From the NCBI RefSeq assembly GCF_003387475.1, contig NZ_QUNO01000013.1, forward strand, positions 310,001 through 374,000: a stretch of 64,000 nt of DNA, in the 5' to 3' direction. Each line of letters begins with the position of its first letter. The first letter of the stretch is position 1. This DNA is from Kutzneria buriramensis (lineage in GTDB: Bacteria; Actinomycetota; Actinomycetes; Mycobacteriales; Pseudonocardiaceae). Below, in pieces: positions 52,583-60,580 of the stretch. The position numbers and the translations under genes are program-made. Under the pieces are notes generated by a model, which saw only the letters and a program-made list of their open reading frames with translations, ran no database searches and was not told the origin of the DNA.

Positions 52583-53652
52583 CCCGGCTGGTCGTGACCG
52601 GCGTCGGCGCGAACGTCTGGCAGTTCCACTCCCCCGGCATCGCCGCGATCGACGCCACGGTGGTCGCCGTGCACGACGTCGATGCCGACCGGGCCAAGCT
52701 GGTCGCCGACGAGCTGGACTGCCCGGTGGCCGCGAGCCTCGACGAGCTGCTCGGTCACGGCGCCGACCTCGCCGTCGTGCTCGCGCCGCACCGATTCCAC
52801 GCGGACCTCGTCGTGACGTGCCTCCAGGCGCGCCACCACGTGTTCGTCGAAAAACCGCTGACCGTGACGATGACCGACGCCGATCGCATGTGCGACGAGG
52901 CCGATCGCCAACAGCGGCTGCTCGCCGTCGCCTTCCAGCAACGCACCCGCACCGAGGTGATCCGCGCCCGCGAGCTGATCGCCGGCGGCGAGCTCGGCGA
53001 GCTGCAACGGGTCGACCTGCTGGCGACCTGGCCCCGCAAGTCCGGCTACTTCGACACCGCGCCGTGGCGGGGAACCTGGCGCGGCGAGGGCGGCGGCGTG
53101 CTGGTCAACCAGGGGCACCACGACCTCGACCTGCTCTGTCACGTGGTCGGCCCGCCGGCGTCCGTGCTGGCTCGGACCCGCACCGCCGTGCATCCCATCG
53201 AGACCGAGGACACGGCGGTCGCCCTCGCCGAGTGGTCAAACGGCGCGACCGGCACCATCCGCGTCTCCACGGCGGAAACCGGTGAGCAGCAACGACTAGA
53301 GGTGGTCGGCACCGGCGGCCGGCTCCGGCTGACGCCCGGCCGGCTGGAGTTCTGGCGCAACGCCGAGGACTTCCGCGACTACGCCGCCGCGCCGGGCGAC
53401 CCATACGCCGCGCCGAGGATCGACACCGTGGAGACGCTGACCGGCCGGGACGGCCGGCACGTGCAGCTCTACCAGAACCTGGTGGCCGCCATCGCCGGCG
53501 AGCGGGAGCTCGTCGCCGCCGGCCGCAGCGCAGCGCTGACCACCGAACTCGCCGCCGCCCTGATCATGTCCGGACGGCTCAGACGCGAGGTGTCGCTGCC
53601 GGTCGACCGCGCCGGCTACGACGAACTGCTGCTCGAACTCGCGGCACGATAA
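52579..53652 (+). CDS. Gfo/Idh/MocA-family oxidoreductase
   Basis: 357 residues. The NAD(P) fold begins RLVVTGVGANVWQFHSPG, and the family signature VFVEKPLTVT near residue 95 supplies the conserved EKP. GGVLVNQGHHDLDLLCH near 175 carries the HxxD catalytic region. These enzymes oxidise or epimerise cyclic sugars, inositols and sugar acids. It is coupled to the isomerase and followed by transport genes, so it probably catabolises the imported sugar. Confidence 0.88.
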   Translation: MTRLVVTGVGANVWQFHSPGIAAIDATVVAVHDVDADRAKLVADELDCPVAASLDELLGHGADLAVVLAPHRFHADLVVTCLQARHHVFVEKPLTVTMTDADRMCDEADRQQRLLAVAFQQRTRTEVIRARELIAGGELGELQRVDLLATWPRKSGYFDTAPWRGTWRGEGGGVLVNQGHHDLDLLCHVVGPPASVLARTRTAVHPIETEDTAVALAEWSNGATGTIRVSTAETGEQQRLEVVGTGGRLRLTPGRLEFWRNAEDFRDYAAAPGDPYAAPRIDTVETLTGRDGRHVQLYQNLVAAIAGERELVAAGRSAALTTELAAALIMSGRLRREVSLPVDRAGYDELLLELAAR

Positions 53653-53679
53653 CCGTCCGAAGTGGAGGAAGTGAGCCTG

Positions 53680-54936
53680 ATGAGGATGCAGCGCAGGCGA
53701 TTTCGCGCGGCGCTCGGCCTGGCGCTGGCGGCGGCCCTGATGGCCGCCGGCGGCTGCGGGAGCTCGGACGCCGGCGGCTCGGGCGGCAAGACGGTGCTGA
53801 CGGAGTGGGACTACTTCGGCTACTCGCCGGCCTCGGACTCCGCGATGAAGCTGCTGATCAGCAAGTTCGAGCTGTCGCACCCCAACGTCACCATCCAGCG
53901 GACCACCATCGGCTTCGCCGATTTCCGCACGAAGCTGTTGCAGGCGGCCGCCACCGGCAGCTACCCGGACATCGCGGCGATCGACAACTCGGACGTGTCG
54001 GCCTTCGCGAACCAGGGCGTGCTGACCGACGTGTCGGACAAGATGCAGAGCTGGCCCGAGCTGAAGAACTACTTCGACGCGGTGGTGCAGAGCGTCAAGG
54101 TGGGCCCGAGGTTCTACGGGGTCCCGTTCCGCAACAACACCACCGCGCTCTGGTACGACAAGGACCTGCTGACGCAGGCCGGTATCGCCGGGCCGCCGAC
54201 CACGTGGGAAGAACTGCGTGACGACGCCAGGAAGCTGACCACCGACAAGCACGCCGGCTTCTGCTTCGCCGCCGCCCCGACCGAGGAGGGCACGTTCACC
54301 TTCCTGCCGTTCCTGTGGCAGGCCGGCGGCGACATCAACACCATCGACCAGCACCCCACGGTCGACGCGCTGAACTTCGTGAACACGCTGGTGAACGTGG
54401 ACAAGAGCGCGCCGAAGTCGGTGCTGCAATGGGGCCAGTCCGATGTGGGCGAGCAGTTCGGCTCCGGACTGTGCGCGATGATGGTGGACGGCCCGTGGGT
54501 GCTGGGTTCGGTGCAGAGCGCCAAGTTCGCTTGGGACGTCGCGCCATGGCCGGCCGGTCCGAAGGGCACGGCCTCGCCGCTGGGCGGCGAGGTGTGGACG
54601 ATCGGCAAGAACACCGAGCACGCCGACGCGGCCTGGGACGCGGTGAGCTGGCTGGCCGATCCGGCCGACAACCCCAAGGAGATCAACGAGAGCCTGGGCA
54701 ACATCCCCAACCGCACGAACACCGTGGACGACCCGGCGGCGAACTGGAACCCGATCGTCAAGACGTTCGCCGCCCAGATGGCCACCGCCCACCCGCGCGG
54801 CATCTACGGCGACAAGTACACCCAGATCTCGCAGGCGATCTGGACCATGGAGCAGGCCGTGCTGGCCGGCACCAAGAACGCGACGGACGCGGCCGCCGAC
54901 GGCAGCAAGCAGATCAAGGCCCTGGTCGGCGGTTGA
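53680..54936 (+). CDS. Sugar ABC transporter substrate-binding lipoprotein (family 1)
   Basis: 418 residues with a lipobox (AAGGC) and the family-1 domain: LTEWDYFGYSPASD, FRTKLLQAAATGSYPDI, YGVPFRNNTTALWYDKDLL and WTIGKNTEHADAAWD. The ATG at 53680 has GGAGG 11 bases upstream; a GTG at 53671 is too close to it. It is the binding subunit for the two permeases that follow. Confidence 0.9.
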   Translation: MRMQRRRFRAALGLALAAALMAAGGCGSSDAGGSGGKTVLTEWDYFGYSPASDSAMKLLISKFELSHPNVTIQRTTIGFADFRTKLLQAAATGSYPDIAAIDNSDVSAFANQGVLTDVSDKMQSWPELKNYFDAVVQSVKVGPRFYGVPFRNNTTALWYDKDLLTQAGIAGPPTTWEELRDDARKLTTDKHAGFCFAAAPTEEGTFTFLPFLWQAGGDINTIDQHPTVDALNFVNTLVNVDKSAPKSVLQWGQSDVGEQFGSGLCAMMVDGPWVLGSVQSAKFAWDVAPWPAGPKGTASPLGGEVWTIGKNTEHADAAWDAVSWLADPADNPKEINESLGNIPNRTNTVDDPAANWNPIVKTFAAQMATAHPRGIYGDKYTQISQAIWTMEQAVLAGTKNATDAAADGSKQIKALVGG

Positions 54937-55889
54937 TGCGCACCGATCCCCTGGTCACCCGGTGGTCCGGCGAACTGCTGCCGGCCACCGGGTTCTCGTG
55001 GTGGCGGCTGCGGCGATCGCTGACCGGCTACCTGTTCGTGCTGCCGGCGGTCGTGTTCCTCGGCGCGCTGCTGGCGTACCCGCTGGTGTTCAATCTCGTG
55101 CTGTCCTTTCAGGACCGAACGCTGGGCAACCTGTTCCACGGGGCGACGCCGTGGGTGGGGTTCGCCAACTACGAGACCGCCTTCGCGGACCCACAGTTCG
55201 GCTCCGCCGCCTGGCATTCGGTCGTCTTCACGGTCAGCGCCGTCGCGCTGCAACTGGTCATCGCCCTTGCGCTGGCGCTGCTCTACGCCAAGTCCTTCCC
55301 CGGCGCGAAGGTGATGCGTTCGCTCTACCTCACCGGCTACGCCATCCCGATCGTGGTGAGCGCGCAGGTGTTCCGCTGGTTGCTGGACGGCCGGTCCGGG
55401 CTGGTGAACTGGGTGCTCGGCGGCCTCGGCCTGGAGAGCTCCCCCACGTACTGGCTGTCCGACACCGGCCTCGCGCTGCCGGCGCTGATCCTCGTGCAGG
55501 TGTGGCTGGGCATCCCGTTCACGCTGGTCAACCTGCTCTCGGGCCTGGTCGGCATCCCCCGCGAGCTGTACGAGGCGGCGGCCATCGACGGCGCCGGCCC
55601 GTGGACGCGGTTCCGGTACGTCACCTGGCCACTGCTGCGGCCGACCTTCGCCGCCTCCGCCGTGCTCAGCCTGATCTTCACGTTCAAGAGCTTCGACCTG
55701 GTGTGGATCGCCACCCAGGGCGGCCCGGCCGGCGCCTCGGACATCCTGCCCACCCTGGCCTACCGCTCGGTGTTCCTGGAGTTCCTGTTCGGCAAGGGAG
55801 CCGCCGTGTTGAACATCGTGTTCGTGGTGCTGTTCGGGCTGGCCGTGCTGTACCTGCTGACGACCCGCCGCGAGGAGGCCGAGGCGTGA
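54936..55889 (+). CDS. Sugar ABC transporter permease 1 (MalF/UgpA type)
   Basis: 317 residues with six membrane helices and the EAA-type cytoplasmic loop (ELYEAAAIDGAGPWTRFRYVTWPLLRP). The start ATG overlaps the previous stop (TGATG, 54934-54938) and the stop overlaps the next GTG by four bases. Its ATPase partner is not encoded here. Confidence 0.9.
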   Translation: MRTDPLVTRWSGELLPATGFSWWRLRRSLTGYLFVLPAVVFLGALLAYPLVFNLVLSFQDRTLGNLFHGATPWVGFANYETAFADPQFGSAAWHSVVFTVSAVALQLVIALALALLYAKSFPGAKVMRSLYLTGYAIPIVVSAQVFRWLLDGRSGLVNWVLGGLGLESSPTYWLSDTGLALPALILVQVWLGIPFTLVNLLSGLVGIPRELYEAAAIDGAGPWTRFRYVTWPLLRPTFAASAVLSLIFTFKSFDLVWIATQGGPAGASDILPTLAYRSVFLEFLFGKGAAVLNIVFVVLFGLAVLYLLTTRREEAEA

Positions 55890-56704
55890 CCCGCCGGCTG
55901 CCGTTCGTGGTGGGCCTGGTGCTGGTCGCCGCCTACCTGTTCCCGGTGTACTGGATGATCACCGCGTCGTTCAAGTCCGACGCCGACATCCGTGCCGTGC
56001 CACCGCAGCTGATCCCGCTCGCGCCGACGCCGGCCACCTGGACGTCCCGGATCTTCGGCGATCCCCGGGTGCTGCACTACGTCCTGAACAGCGCCATCGT
56101 GGCCACCGGCACCATGATCCTGTCCGTGGCGCTGGCGGCGCCGGCCGCGTATGCCCTGGCACGGCACCGGATCCGCGGCCGGTCGGTGATCCTGTTCTTC
56201 TGCCTGAGCAGCCTGATGTTCCCGTCGATCATGCTGGCCACCCCGCTGTTCGTGATCTTCAGCCGGCTGCACCTGACCGACAGCTACCTCGGGCTGATCC
56301 TCGCCGACACCACGCTCGCCCTGCCGTACGCGATCGTGCTGCTGCGCCCGACCTTCGCCACCATCCCCCGCGAACTGGTCGAGGCCGCCACCATCGACGG
56401 CTGCTCCCCGGTCCGCACCTTCCTCCAGGTCGCGCTGCCGCTGGCCAAGCCGGGTGTGGCGACGGTGGCCGTGCTGAGTTTCCTGTGGGGCTGGGGCGAT
56501 CTGGTGTTCGCCCTGACGCTGGCCACCGACGACTCCAAGCGGCTGGTCACCACCGGCCTGTGGGGCTTCTTCGGCGCGAACACCAGCGACTGGAGCGGCG
56601 CGATGGCGTTCTCCACCGTCGGCATGGCCGTGCCGCTGGTGGTGTTCCTGTTGTCGCAACGGTTCGTGGTGTCCGGCGTGACCTCCGGCGGCCTCAAGGG
56701 CTGA
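55886..56704 (+). CDS. Sugar ABC transporter permease 2 (MalG/UgpE type)
   Basis: 272 residues, six membrane helices, and the EAA loop ELVEAATIDGCSPVRTFLQVALPLAKP. The GTG start overlaps the previous gene (GTGA). The stop overlaps the convergent ATPase gene of the next transporter by 11 bases. No sugar ATPase gene follows, as in actinomycete systems that share an MsiK-type ATPase. Confidence 0.9.
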   Translation: MTRRLPFVVGLVLVAAYLFPVYWMITASFKSDADIRAVPPQLIPLAPTPATWTSRIFGDPRVLHYVLNSAIVATGTMILSVALAAPAAYALARHRIRGRSVILFFCLSSLMFPSIMLATPLFVIFSRLHLTDSYLGLILADTTLALPYAIVLLRPTFATIPRELVEAATIDGCSPVRTFLQVALPLAKPGVATVAVLSFLWGWGDLVFALTLATDDSKRLVTTGLWGFFGANTSDWSGAMAFSTVGMAVPLVVFLLSQRFVVSGVTSGGLKG

Positions 56705-57473
56705 CCGACACCGGCGCCGCCACGCCCCGCAGCAGCCGCGCGACCTCGGTGCGCAGTTCGACGAACGTCTCCGACTCGCGGGTCGTGATCTGGTCCCGCT
56801 CGGCGGGCAGGTGCACCGGCAGGTCGGCGAGCAGCCGGGCCGGCGAGGAGGAAAGAACCAGCACCCGGTCGCCCAGGTAGACGCTCTCGTCGATGTCGTG
56901 GGTGACGAGCAGCATGGTGGTGCCCTGCTCGGCATGCACGCGCAGCAGCAGGTCTTCCAGCTCGAAACGGGTCTGCGCGTCGACGGAGGCGAACGGCTCG
57001 TCCAGCAGCAGCAACGCCGGGCGATACGCCAGCGCTCGCGCCAAGGCGACTCGCTGTTGCATGCCACCGGAAAGCTGTTGCGGATGCTTGTGGGCGGCGT
57101 CCGCGAGCCCGACCTGCTTCAGCGCCGACCAGGCCAGCTCCCGGCGCTCGGCCCGGGTGGCGCGCCCACGCAGCGGAAACTCCACATTGGACTGTACGGT
57201 CAGCCACGGGAACAGCGACCGGCTGTAGTCCTGGAACACCACCGCAAGCTCCTCGGGCACGCCCCGCACCGGCGAGCCGTGCAGCAGCACCTCACCGCCG
57301 GTCGGCGCGATCAGGCCGGCGACCGCCCGCAGCAGCGTGGACTTGCCGCAGCCCGAGGGCCCGACGATGCACGACAGCTCGCCACCGTCCACAGTGAACG
57401 ACAGCGAGTCGACGGCGGCGTGCCCGCCACGGTAGACATGTCTCAACCCGGCCAACTCAAGCATGGTCGACAA
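56694..57473 (-). CDS. ABC transporter ATP-binding protein (nitrate/sulfonate/taurine type)
   Basis: About 259 residues. Walker A GPSGCGKST, Q loop VFQDYSRSLFPWLTV, signature QQLSGGMQQRVALARAL and Walker B LLLLDEPF are all present. The TTG at 57473 has AAGGAGG with a 5-base gap, better than the ATGs at 57488 or 57464, which are alternatives. It follows the permease pair in the operon and energises uptake of an organosulfur, nitrate or pyrimidine-like anion. Confidence 0.9.
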   Translation of the reverse strand: MSTMLELAGLRHVYRGGHAAVDSLSFTVDGGELSCIVGPSGCGKSTLLRAVAGLIAPTGGEVLLHGSPVRGVPEELAVVFQDYSRSLFPWLTVQSNVEFPLRGRATRAERRELAWSALKQVGLADAAHKHPQQLSGGMQQRVALARALAYRPALLLLDEPFASVDAQTRFELEDLLLRVHAEQGTTMLLVTHDIDESVYLGDRVLVLSSSPARLLADLPVHLPAERDQITTRESETFVELRTEVARLLRGVAAPVSVSP

Positions 57474-58263
57474 GTTGTCCTCCTTCAACGGCCTGATGCC
57501 ACGCCAGCGCGCGCCGTTCCACGGCGAGCAGCACGGTGTTGAGGGTGTAGCCGAGCACGCCGACCATCACCACCACCGCCCACATCTGGGCGAAGTCGAA
57601 CTGGTCCCGCGCGTCCTGGAGCTCGCCGCCGAGCCCGCCGTTGGCGGCGAACAGCTCGGCCACCACCATCAGCGTCACCGACTGGGACAGGCTCACCCGG
57701 AGCCCGGCGAAGATCTTGGGCAGCGCCGCCGGCAGCACGATGCCGACCAGCCGCCGCACGGCCGGTATCTGAAACGCCCGCGCGGTGTCCAGCTGAACCC
57801 GGTCCACCGTGTGGACACCGTCCACAGTGTTCAGCAGCACCGCCCACACCGCGCCGAACAGGATCACCGCGACCACCATCTGCGACCCCAACCGGCACAG
57901 CAGCACGAACACCGGCACCAGCGCCGGCAGCGGCAGCGACCGGAAGAACGCGAACACCGGGCCGGTGTAGTCGAGCAATCGCCGGGACAGACCGAGGGCG
58001 GTGCCCAGCACCACGCCGGCGAGCACCGCGAGCCACCAGCCGCCGAGGAGCCGACCGATGCTCGGCAACAGCGAGTCCAGGGCGTCTTGGCTGAGGAACA
58101 GGGTGCTCGCGCTGCCGGAGAACCACATCTGCCGCGCGGCGGCGAGAATCTCCAGTGGCGGCGGGAAGTACGGGTGGTCGATGGCGGCGGTGACGAGTTG
58201 CCACCACGTCACCAGGGCGAGGAGGACTCCCCAGCGCAACAGGAATCGCTGCGGCCGGGTCAC
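57457..58263 (-). CDS. ABC transporter permease (SsuC/TauC-like)
   Basis: 268 residues, about six membrane helices, and the loop ARAFQIPAVRRLVGIVLPAALPKIFAGLR typical of the nitrate/sulfonate family. The GTG start at 58263 overlaps the previous permease stop by four bases. It contains the ribosome site of the ATPase gene that follows. Confidence 0.88.
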   Translation of the reverse strand: MTRPQRFLLRWGVLLALVTWWQLVTAAIDHPYFPPPLEILAAARQMWFSGSASTLFLSQDALDSLLPSIGRLLGGWWLAVLAGVVLGTALGLSRRLLDYTGPVFAFFRSLPLPALVPVFVLLCRLGSQMVVAVILFGAVWAVLLNTVDGVHTVDRVQLDTARAFQIPAVRRLVGIVLPAALPKIFAGLRVSLSQSVTLMVVAELFAANGGLGGELQDARDQFDFAQMWAVVVMVGVLGYTLNTVLLAVERRALAWHQAVEGGQLVDHA

Positions 58264-59000
58264 GCCGCACCCCAGTCGAAGTAGTTGCGGTGCAGGCGTT
58301 CCAGGCCGGCGTTGATCACGTAGCCGAGCACGCCGGCGACCACCACCCCGGCCAGCACCCGGTCCATGCGGGTGGCCCCGCTGGCCGCGGCGAGGATGAA
58401 CTGGCCGATGCCGCCGCTGGCCCCGGTGAGCATCTCCGCGCTGATCACCACCGCCAGCCCGATCGCCGCCGACAGCCGCACGCCGGTCAGCACGAACGGC
58501 GCCACGCTCGGCAGCGCGACCTCGGTGAGCACCCGCACCCGGCCCGCGCCGAACGCGCGGGCGGTGTCCACATGCAACGGTTCGATCTCGTCGAAGGCGT
58601 AGATGGTGTTGAACAGGATGGGCCACAGCCCGGCGAACACCGCCAGGCCGATCTTGGTCGCCGGCCCGCCGCCGACGGCCACCACGAGCAGCGGCACCAA
58701 CGCGACGGCGGGGATCGGCCGCAGAAACTCCACCACCGTACGGCTGGCGACGCGCAGCCACGGCACGCTCGCCAGCAACAACCCGGCCGGCACCGCGATC
58801 CCGGTGGCCACCGCCAGGGCGATGGCCCAGGACAGCACCGTCGCCACGACCGCCAACTGAAACCCCGGATCGGTCAGCATCGCGAGCAACTGCGGCAACA
58901 CGACCGACGGCGGCGGCAGGTACTCGGCCGGCACCGCGCCGGCGCGCACCGCCGCCTCCCACCCGAGCAGCAGGAGGACGATGCCGGCCAGGCCCCGCAC
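58260..59000 (-). CDS. ABC transporter permease (SsuC/TauC-like)
   Basis: 246 residues, six membrane helices, and the family loop ARAFGAGRVRVLTEVALPSVAPFVLTGVR. It begins with GTG at 59000 almost on top of the binding-protein stop. Two distinct permeases in one cassette imply a heterodimeric channel. Confidence 0.88.
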   Translation of the reverse strand: MRGLAGIVLLLLGWEAAVRAGAVPAEYLPPPSVVLPQLLAMLTDPGFQLAVVATVLSWAIALAVATGIAVPAGLLLASVPWLRVASRTVVEFLRPIPAVALVPLLVVAVGGGPATKIGLAVFAGLWPILFNTIYAFDEIEPLHVDTARAFGAGRVRVLTEVALPSVAPFVLTGVRLSAAIGLAVVISAEMLTGASGGIGQFILAAASGATRMDRVLAGVVVAGVLGYVINAGLERLHRNYFDWGAA

Positions 59001-59001
59001 C

Positions 59002-60021
59002 TCAGCCCAGTTCCGGCAGGATCATCGGCTTGATGTCGAACTTGTCGCTGATCAGCCCGAACTGCTGCATCAGGTCCGGCACCCGCTGGAGCCGGGTGGG
59101 GTCCGCGGAGATCGGGTACGTGGGCAGGTGGATCACCGGCGCGATGTCGGGCTGCACGTTGGCGTTGTCCACCATGGTCTGCTTGACCTCGGTGTCGCCG
59201 TGCTGGGTGGCGGCCTCGGTCTGGGCCTTGCGGATCGCCCGCTGGAACGCGGCCACGGTCTTGGGCCGCTCCTTGGTCGTCTGCTCGGTGGCCATGTAGC
59301 CGGACAGCGGGATCCCGTCCAGCGCACCGGTGAGCGGCTGGAACACGGTGGTGACGCCGGCCTGCGCCTGAGCGATCGTCACGTACGGCTCGGCGAAGAA
59401 GGCGGCGTCGATCTCGCCGCTCTCCAGCTTGGGCAGCATGTCGGCGAAGCCGATCTGCTTCCACTGCACGGTGTTCCAGTCCACCTTGGCCGCGCGCAGG
59501 CCGGCCATCACGGCCAGGTCGGCCATCGTGCCGCGGGCGGTGACGGCGATCCGCTTGCCCTTGAGGTCCTCGGCGCGGGTCAGCGGCGAGCCCTTCTTGA
59601 CCACGACGGCGGTGGTGTCCGGCTTGGCCGCCGAGGCATCGGCCACCACCCGCAGGTTCTGCTTGCCCTTGGTCTTCAGCTGCGCCTGCACCAGCACCGG
59701 GTAGGTGGCGAAGCCGAAGTCGGCGTCGCCGCCGAAGACGCTGCTGATCACGTCCGGGCCGCTGGGCTTGTTGACCAGGGTGACGTCGAGTCCCTCGGCG
59801 GCGAAGTAGCCGTTCTTCTTGGCCAGCCACAGCGGTCCGACGTCGGTGCAGGGGATCAGCGATACGTTGATCTTGGATTTCTCCAGGGTCTGGTCGCCGG
59901 CCGCCTTCACCTGCGTGGTCGAGCCGCCGCCCAGCAGGCTGCACCCGGAGTCCACCGCGGCCACCGCGGCCGCGGCCGTCACCGACAGGAACAGCCGCCG
60001 CGACCAGGGCGTTGCGCTCAT
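59002..60021 (-). CDS. ABC substrate-binding lipoprotein (SsuA/NMT1-like)
   Basis: 339 residues. Arg pair and lipobox (SRRLFLSVTAAAA ... DSGC) suggest Tat-type lipoprotein export. The domain shows GPLWLAKKNGYFAAEGLDV, GGDADFGFATYPV, DLKGKRIAVTARGTMADL and LESGEIDAAFFAEPYV, the pattern of sulfonate/nitrate/thiamine-precursor-binding proteins. GGAGGAGAAAG precedes the ATG at 60021. First gene of the importer operon. Ligand not determinable. Confidence 0.9.
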   Translation of the reverse strand: MSATPWSRRLFLSVTAAAAVAAVDSGCSLLGGGSTTQVKAAGDQTLEKSKINVSLIPCTDVGPLWLAKKNGYFAAEGLDVTLVNKPSGPDVISSVFGGDADFGFATYPVLVQAQLKTKGKQNLRVVADASAAKPDTTAVVVKKGSPLTRAEDLKGKRIAVTARGTMADLAVMAGLRAAKVDWNTVQWKQIGFADMLPKLESGEIDAAFFAEPYVTIAQAQAGVTTVFQPLTGALDGIPLSGYMATEQTTKERPKTVAAFQRAIRKAQTEAATQHGDTEVKQTMVDNANVQPDIAPVIHLPTYPISADPTRLQRVPDLMQQFGLISDKFDIKPMILPELG

Positions 60022-60580
60022 TCGATCTTTCTCCTCCCCGCTCGGGGGTAGAATTCACAATTAACTGTGATGCGGATCACCGACCGCACAGCAGGGGACT
60101 CTAGCGACCCCCGCAATACCGCCGAACATGCGGCCCCGACGGCCGCCGGCCGCAAATCATGCTGTTCCGGGCACCGATTGACGCCGTCCCGACGCACCGG
60201 TTTACGCCGAAGCGCGCAGGCGGTTATCCGATAGCCAAAAAGACACCGAAGCAGCCGTCGCGTCCATGCGGGTGAATTCACCGAAGGCGATCATCGCCAA
60301 GAGCGAGGCCGACCCCGTTCGAAAAACCCCGCCGGGCTGCCGAAACGGTTTGGTCCTTGTCGACGCAAACTGCGACAGGAACGGCGCACGTCGCCGCGAA
60401 GTCACCCGGGCGAGCGTCAACACCGGCTCTTCGGCTGTGTTAAGAAGCTTCGGTGCAATTGCATCCGGCGATCGCAAGGCCGCCGGGAGCGGATCGTCAA
60501 CTGTCGACAATAGTTCGCGCCTACGACCCTCGAACTCCGATTCGCCTGCCGGGTCCTTGTTCGGTTGACCAGGGGAGCGT
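60022..60580. promoter_or_regulatory. 559-base divergent intergenic region with two dyads near the importer start
   Basis: TCACAATTAACTGTGA (60055-60070) and GTGATGCGGATCAC (60067-60080) are overlapping inverted repeats 34-60 bases upstream of the importer start, good candidate regulator sites. The rest is lower in GC than the flanking genes and has no gene with biased codons. It should also hold the promoter of the sensor kinase at 60581. Confidence 0.45.

Noticed and set aside
60266..60568. A 100-codon plus-strand frame upstream of the sensor kinase
   Set aside because: Third codon positions are far less GC-rich than in real neighbours, there is no ribosome site, and the product has no recognisable domain. 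Treated as intergenic.
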